From positions 101,322 through 165,321 of the forward strand of contig CAKONV010000003.1 in the NCBI GenBank assembly GCA_934098295.1: DNA of 64,000 nucleotides. Direction: 5' to 3'. This DNA comes from an uncultured Bacilli bacterium (lineage in GTDB: Bacteria > Bacillota_I > Bacilli_A > ML615J-28 > CAG-313). The notes under the pieces were generated by a model, which was given only the letters and a program-made list of their open reading frames with translations, did no database searches and was not told the origin of the DNA. The position numbers and the translations under genes were made by a program. Positions 59,461 through 64,000 of this stretch are shown one piece after another; the stretch's first letter is position 1; each line of letters starts with the position of its first letter.

Positions 59461-61260
59461 ATGTTAAAAAAAATAATACGAACTAATTGGTTTGTTATCA
59501 AACTTCCTTTTAAAATATCAAAATACAATTATATATTTTATTGGATAATCAAATTATTATTAAGCTTATTACCAATATTTAATGTATACATTTTTAAATT
59601 AATAATTGATGAATTACATTTGATATATACTAGCTCAATAATGGATGAATATATATGGGTTTTATTAACCATTTATTTAGTTGATATAGTTACAATTAGC
59701 ATTTTAGGAAATGTAAGTAATTATTTAAAATCTATACTTAATGATAAAACAAAATTATATATTGATAATTTAGTTATGGAGCATATGGCTAAAATAGATA
59801 TTGAAACATTTGATAATCCAGAGAATGCAGATAAAATAGATGTTGCTTTGAATAGTACTTGGAGCATTGCTAATCGTGCATATTGGCCGGTTGATGCAAT
59901 TTCCTATCTTATATCATTCCTATCTTCATGTGTTGTCTTTTTAGCATATAATTATATACTAGGTGTAATATTTTTAATTACGTATATTCCAGGAGCAATA
60001 ATTTCTTTTTCAAATAGTAAAAAGATGGATAAATTTTCAATAGAAAGTGTAACAGAAAACAGAGAGAAAGAGTATTATAAATCATTACTTATTGAAAAAG
60101 AATATGCAAAAGATATTAGAATTTATAATCTAAAAGAATATTTTTTTAATAAATATAAGAATATATGGGAAACTATAAGAATTAAAAGAAATAAGATATT
60201 TAATAAGGGATTTGTTTTATCGTTTTTTTCTTTATTATTATCATATAGCGGATTAATTTTTATTATAGTATATGGGGTATCAAGTGTAATCAACAAAAAA
60301 ATGGAAATTGGAGATTTATCGCTTTATATAGGAATGGGAACTCAGGCAGCAGTAACTATGGAATATATTCTTTATGATTTTAGTTCGCACTTTAAAATAA
60401 TAACTCCAAGGATTTACTTATTCATAGAGTTTTTAAAATGGAATCCAAGAATTTATGAAAATAATGGAGAAAAAGTTAATGAATTTAAAAGCTTAACCTT
60501 TAAAAATGTAAGCTTTAAATATCCAAATAGTAAAGATTTTATTTTAAAAGATATAAATTTTACTATAAATAAAGGAGATAATGTCGCCATAGTAGGAATA
60601 AATGGTGCTGGAAAAACAACTATAATTAAATTAATTTTAAGATTATATGATGTGAGTGAAGGTAAAATTCTTATTAATGATGTTGATATAAAAGAAATAT
60701 CTTTAAAATCGTTGTATTCTCTTTTTGGTGTATATTTTCAAGATTTAACAAAGTATTCTTTAACATTAAAAGAAAGTGTAGCATTATCTGAAATTGGAAA
60801 AATTGGACAAGAATGTAAAATTAATAATGCTCTAGAACAAGGAGATTGCATGAGTTTTATAAATGAATTAGGTATTAATTTAGATTCAGAATTAACAAAA
60901 GTTTTTGATAATAATGGTGTGGAACTATCAGGTGGTCAGTGGCAAAAATTGGCTATATCGAGAGCTTTTTTTAAGGATAGTCAATTTATAATTTTGGATG
61001 AACCATCAAGTGCATTAGATCCTATAGCAGAAGATAAACTTTTTGATTCAATAATAAAATTGTCAAAAGGAAAAACTAGTGTTATTGTATCACATAGATT
61101 ATCTAATATAATATTGTCAAATAAAATTATTGTTTTGGAATCCGGAAAAGTTGTAGAACAAGGCACTCATCATGAATTGATGGAATTAAATGGAAAATAT
61201 GCATATTTGTATAACCTACAATCATCAAAATATGCTATTAATGGAGAAGATAATGTTTAA
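59461..61260 (+). CDS. ABC peptide exporter half (NisT-like), first
   Basis: 599 residues from ATG 59461 (SD AAGGAG; an upstream ATG at 59443 is before it). Six membrane helices, then GINGAGKTT (Walker A), VYFQDLTKYSLTLKESVALS (block typical of lantibiotic exporters), ELSGGQWQKLAIS (signature), FIILDEPSSALD and VSHRLS. All ATP-site motifs are intact. No C39 peptidase domain is attached. It overlaps the second exporter gene by 8 bp. Confidence 0.88.
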   Translation: MLKKIIRTNWFVIKLPFKISKYNYIFYWIIKLLLSLLPIFNVYIFKLIIDELHLIYTSSIMDEYIWVLLTIYLVDIVTISILGNVSNYLKSILNDKTKLYIDNLVMEHMAKIDIETFDNPENADKIDVALNSTWSIANRAYWPVDAISYLISFLSSCVVFLAYNYILGVIFLITYIPGAIISFSNSKKMDKFSIESVTENREKEYYKSLLIEKEYAKDIRIYNLKEYFFNKYKNIWETIRIKRNKIFNKGFVLSFFSLLLSYSGLIFIIVYGVSSVINKKMEIGDLSLYIGMGTQAAVTMEYILYDFSSHFKIITPRIYLFIEFLKWNPRIYENNGEKVNEFKSLTFKNVSFKYPNSKDFILKDINFTINKGDNVAIVGINGAGKTTIIKLILRLYDVSEGKILINDVDIKEISLKSLYSLFGVYFQDLTKYSLTLKESVALSEIGKIGQECKINNALEQGDCMSFINELGINLDSELTKVFDNNGVELSGGQWQKLAISRAFFKDSQFIILDEPSSALDPIAEDKLFDSIIKLSKGKTSVIVSHRLSNIILSNKIIVLESGKVVEQGTHHELMELNGKYAYLYNLQSSKYAINGEDNV

Positions 61261-63034
61261 AAAGAAAAAAGTAAAAGAAATATGTAAAAATATGTTTTTT
61301 GCAATTTGTCTTTCGTTTAATGCTTCTAAATCCTTGTTTATAATAAAAATTGTTTTAATTGTCTTATCGTCAATTGTGCCATATTTAACAATTTATCTAT
61401 GGAGATTAGTCTTAAATCACTTAACTTCATTCGAATTATTACCAAAGATAATAGTTAACATTCTTATAATTTACTGTTTATCACTATTTCTTGAAAAGAG
61501 TATAGGACAATTTTCTAAATATATTAATTATCGATATAATGATGAAATTAATTTTTATTTAGATAATAGGCTTGTTGACAAAATTTCTAATATTGATTTG
61601 TCTTTTTATGATTCAAGTATATTAAATAACAAGATGACTAATTCTAAAATAATGTTAAAATCTGTACAATCGTCTGTATGGCTTTCTTTTTCTATTATAA
61701 CAAGCATAATTAAAGTTATAGTTGCAGGTATTTTATTATTTGAACTAAATCATTTATTAGCTATAGTTGTTCTTATTCTTTCTATTCCATGTTTAATATT
61801 TAAGAGAAAGATGAAAAAAATAGAAGATGATTATCAAAGAGATTCTGTTGTTGAATATCGAAAAATGGCATATTACAAAAGATTATTTTTTAATAAAACT
61901 ATGTATGAAATCAAAATATATGATCTAAAAGATTTTTTACAAGGTAAATATCTCAATGAATGGGAAAAATGGTTTGAAGAAAAAAATAAAATTAGAAAAA
62001 AAAATATACTTATTACTGTTTTAAGTAATATTGTTTCATCCTTTAGTGATGTTTTATTATTTATTTTTGGATTAAAAAAGTTAGTCAATAAGAGTATCGG
62101 AGTTGGTGATATACAATATTATTTATCATTAATAAATAAATTGAGAAATGAAATTGATGGCCTCATTGAAACTATTGTTTTTTTTGGGTCCGCTGTGGAT
62201 CAATTATCAATAGTTTCAGATTTCCTAAATCTTGAATCATCTTTTAAAACAATAGGTACTAAAAAAATATATAGTTTCAATACTATAGAATTTAAAAATG
62301 TAAATTTCTGCTATCCTTATACTGATAAATATGTGCTGAAAAATTGTAGTTTTGTAGTAAACAAAGGAGAAAATATCGGCTTAGTAGGTTTGAATGGTTC
62401 TGGGAAATCAACAATTGTAAAATTATTATTAAGATTTTATGATCCAACAGATGGTGAAATTTTAATTGATGGAGTTAATTATTTAGAATTTGATATTAAT
62501 AGCATTAGAAATCTGTTTAGTGCTTTATTCCAAGATTTTGCAAGATATGGTTTTTCATTAAGAGAGAACGTGGCATTATCCAATATCAATAATATAAATG
62601 ATGATTCTAAAATTAATTTTGCTATAAAAGTTAGTAAAGTAAGTGACTTTATAAATGATTGGGAATTAGGAATAGAAACAAGTTTAACTCGATTATTTGA
62701 TAAAAATGGAAAGGAACTTTCGGTAGGGCAGTGGCAACGAATTGCCCTCGCTAGAGCCTTTTTTAAAGATGCTGATATCATACTATTAGATGAGCCATCA
62801 AGTTCTTTAGATCCAGAGGCCGAACATATGATTTTTTTGAATTTTAAAACGTTAATGCAAGGAAAGACTTCTGTCTTTACTTCGCATAGATTATCTAATA
62901 TTACTATGGCTTCTAGAATTATTGTTCTTGATAACGGAAAGATAATAGAAAACGGATCGCATTATGAACTTATAAATAGGGATGGACTATACAAAAAGTT
63001 GTTCGAATTACAAGCGAAGAAATATATTAATTAA
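61253..63034 (+). CDS. ABC peptide exporter half (NisT-like), second
   Basis: 593 residues from ATG 61253 (SD GGAGA). Six helices, then GLNGSGKST, SALFQDFARYGFSLRENVALS, LSVGQWQRIALA (signature with Val for Gly), IILLDEPSSSLD and SHRLS. Clearly a paralogue of the first half, probably forming a heterodimer with it. The signature change may make one ATP site weaker. Confidence 0.88.
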   Translation: MFKKKKVKEICKNMFFAICLSFNASKSLFIIKIVLIVLSSIVPYLTIYLWRLVLNHLTSFELLPKIIVNILIIYCLSLFLEKSIGQFSKYINYRYNDEINFYLDNRLVDKISNIDLSFYDSSILNNKMTNSKIMLKSVQSSVWLSFSIITSIIKVIVAGILLFELNHLLAIVVLILSIPCLIFKRKMKKIEDDYQRDSVVEYRKMAYYKRLFFNKTMYEIKIYDLKDFLQGKYLNEWEKWFEEKNKIRKKNILITVLSNIVSSFSDVLLFIFGLKKLVNKSIGVGDIQYYLSLINKLRNEIDGLIETIVFFGSAVDQLSIVSDFLNLESSFKTIGTKKIYSFNTIEFKNVNFCYPYTDKYVLKNCSFVVNKGENIGLVGLNGSGKSTIVKLLLRFYDPTDGEILIDGVNYLEFDINSIRNLFSALFQDFARYGFSLRENVALSNINNINDDSKINFAIKVSKVSDFINDWELGIETSLTRLFDKNGKELSVGQWQRIALARAFFKDADIILLDEPSSSLDPEAEHMIFLNFKTLMQGKTSVFTSHRLSNITMASRIIVLDNGKIIENGSHYELINRDGLYKKLFELQAKKYIN

Positions 63035-63109
63035 AATATTAGTTTCTGTTTTTAATTATGTTTGAAGTTAAATATATATAAATGTATTAATTAAAAATTG
63101 GAGGAGAAA

Positions 63110-63664
63110 ATGAAGGTTTTAAATATAGATTATCAAATTGGAATATATTCAGTAGAAGTTAATAATTGCATTGATTATAATATAGCTGGTGCCATTAGTT
63201 TTTTCAAAAAAGATTTTTTTCAATTGTATTGTGGTTTTTGGGGATTATTTTCTAATTTTTATAATTGCAATTATGATGAAATTAGAAATAAAATTTTGAA
63301 CATTTTTGAATTAGGATTGAGCACAACCACAGTCTCTGATTCAGGTGAGTTAATTTCTTTAATAAAACAAAAAATCAATGATAAGAATTCTGTACTGGTT
63401 AATGTTCCTAATTCAGTTTTATTTTATTCTATAATGTATAAAAATCCGAATATTAATAAATTAAACCATTCATTTATAATAAACGGATATGATGATGAAC
63501 GCGAGCTATTTTATATTAGAGAAAATTCAATAAATACTGAGTTATTAAGTATTTTAACACCATCACAACCATTTTCAGAATTTTATTTAACATATGATAT
63601 GATGGAAAAAATTTACTATGATACCAAAGAAATACTTGCTGACAAAAAAGGTATACTAAAATAA
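63110..63664 (+). CDS. C39/BtrH_N-like protein, probably frameshifted
   Basis: 184 residues from ATG 63110 (SD GGAGGAG). NNCIDYNIAGAISFF near the N-terminus has the conserved Cys, and LNHSFIINGYDDERELFYIRE the His and Gly-Tyr-Asp block of papain-like C39/BtrH_N domains. Such domains process peptides or transfer acyl groups. The stop at 63662 follows an A6 tract near 63645; reading with one extra base continues YTKIINFDINGFDE and VIIRKRYELEF to TGA 63793-63795. So the gene may be longer. Family call is tentative. Confidence 0.55.
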   Translation: MKVLNIDYQIGIYSVEVNNCIDYNIAGAISFFKKDFFQLYCGFWGLFSNFYNCNYDEIRNKILNIFELGLSTTTVSDSGELISLIKQKINDKNSVLVNVPNSVLFYSIMYKNPNINKLNHSFIINGYDDERELFYIRENSINTELLSILTPSQPFSEFYLTYDMMEKIYYDTKEILADKKGILK

Positions 63665-63781
63665 TTAATTTTGATATAAATGGATTTGATGAAAGTACTT
63701 TTACAAACCTTGTGGATGAAGTGATTATAAGAAAAAGATATGAACTTGAGTTTAAATTCAAATGTGGAATAAGTAAAAAAT

Positions 63782-63814
63782 GGCTAGCAGAATGACACTG
63801 TTAGCCGCTTTTTG
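63782..63814 (+). terminator. Terminator after the peptide cassette
   Basis: GGCTAGCAG (63782-63790), seven-base loop, CTGTTAGCC (63798-63806) with one G-U pair, then GCTTTTTG. The 5' arm overlaps the end of the frameshifted frame. Confidence 0.7.
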
Positions 63815-63923
63815 ACGTTTTGTTAGGATTATAAAACAAATTGGAATAAATGTAAGGTTAGAGAACAAAAAGGAAAATTGAAGTTTTTTCAACAAATATC
63901 TATTAATATTTTTAAATTTATGA

Positions 63924-63993
63924 TATAATAAACATAAGTATTCAAGTAATATGATAATAAAAAAATACTCATTTTAAAATAATGTAAAATGAG
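63924..63993 (+). promoter_or_regulatory. -10 box and hairpin at the window end
   Basis: TATAAT at 63924-63929 and a 9-bp hairpin CTCATTTTA/TAAAATGAG (63968-63993). A further gene may start beyond the window; none is visible. Confidence 0.4.
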
Positions 63994-64000
63994 CGTAAAA

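Noticed and set aside
1..64000. Mollicute-type code with TGA as Trp
   Set aside because: Genes end at TGA with proper downstream signals, and Trp is written TGG throughout.

Overview
The window is AT-rich bacterial DNA. One counted native line, 18061-18120, has 13 G or C in 60 bases. Genes are tightly packed with strong Shine-Dalgarno (SD) sites (AGGAGG, GAGGTG), use the standard code (TGA stops), and have classic sigma-A promoters (TTGNNN-17-TATAAT). Gene content and order point to a low-GC Bacillota of the Bacilli, possibly a lineage near Erysipelotrichales or Mollicutes (inference). Four sporulation genes lie here: a CotY/CotZ-type coat protein, spoIIR, spoIIQ and pdaA. With them are a near-perfect sigma-K promoter and two sigma-F-like promoters, so the organism probably forms spores or recently did.

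Layout. 1-11 kb: partial cell-wall amidase, a P-loop kinase, an HD protein, TraX, a lipid-envelope operon (PlsC, lipid kinase, DUF368/PopT, PlsC), a heterodimeric ABC exporter and a DUF362 ferredoxin. 11-15.6 kb: DUF5662, DUF218, a three-gene membrane module (DUF697 plus two paralogues), then PerR-rubrerythrin behind two PerR-like boxes. 15.6-17.66 kb: a higher-GC degraded island (KtrA, DUF1003 and serine-recombinase remnants plus one lipoprotein) that splits what looks like the rubrerythrin terminator. 17.7-30 kb: a GH9 glycosidase, a HAD-DUF523 fusion, a ZIP transporter, a spore coat protein, PepV, TrmB, DJ-1 and a large subtilase.

30.2-44.5 kb is a compressed form of gene order known from Bacillus subtilis: rpsF-ssb-rpsR, gdpP fused to rplI, dnaB, prfA, alr, prmC, tsaC, spoIIR, rpiB, an AtpZ/AtpI-like gene, DUF1146 (ywzB), spoIIQ. 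The ATP synthase operon expected between the last genes is absent, and an ArsR/P-type metal ATPase pair sits there. 44.5-57 kb: tRNA-modification pair mnmM/mnmL, YigZ, a GNAT-CinA fusion, Tex, acpP, a lysine-tailed MarR regulator, YihY-like/PdaA, and RlmD.

57-64 kb is the most unusual part. A 22-24 bp spaced triple repeat and a strong promoter precede a 21-codon Cys-containing peptide gene with its own terminator. A COG3044/PF09818 ABC-class ATPase, two NisT-like half-exporters and a C39/BtrH_N-like protein follow. This looks like an uncharacterised peptide production and export cassette, and it may continue beyond the window.
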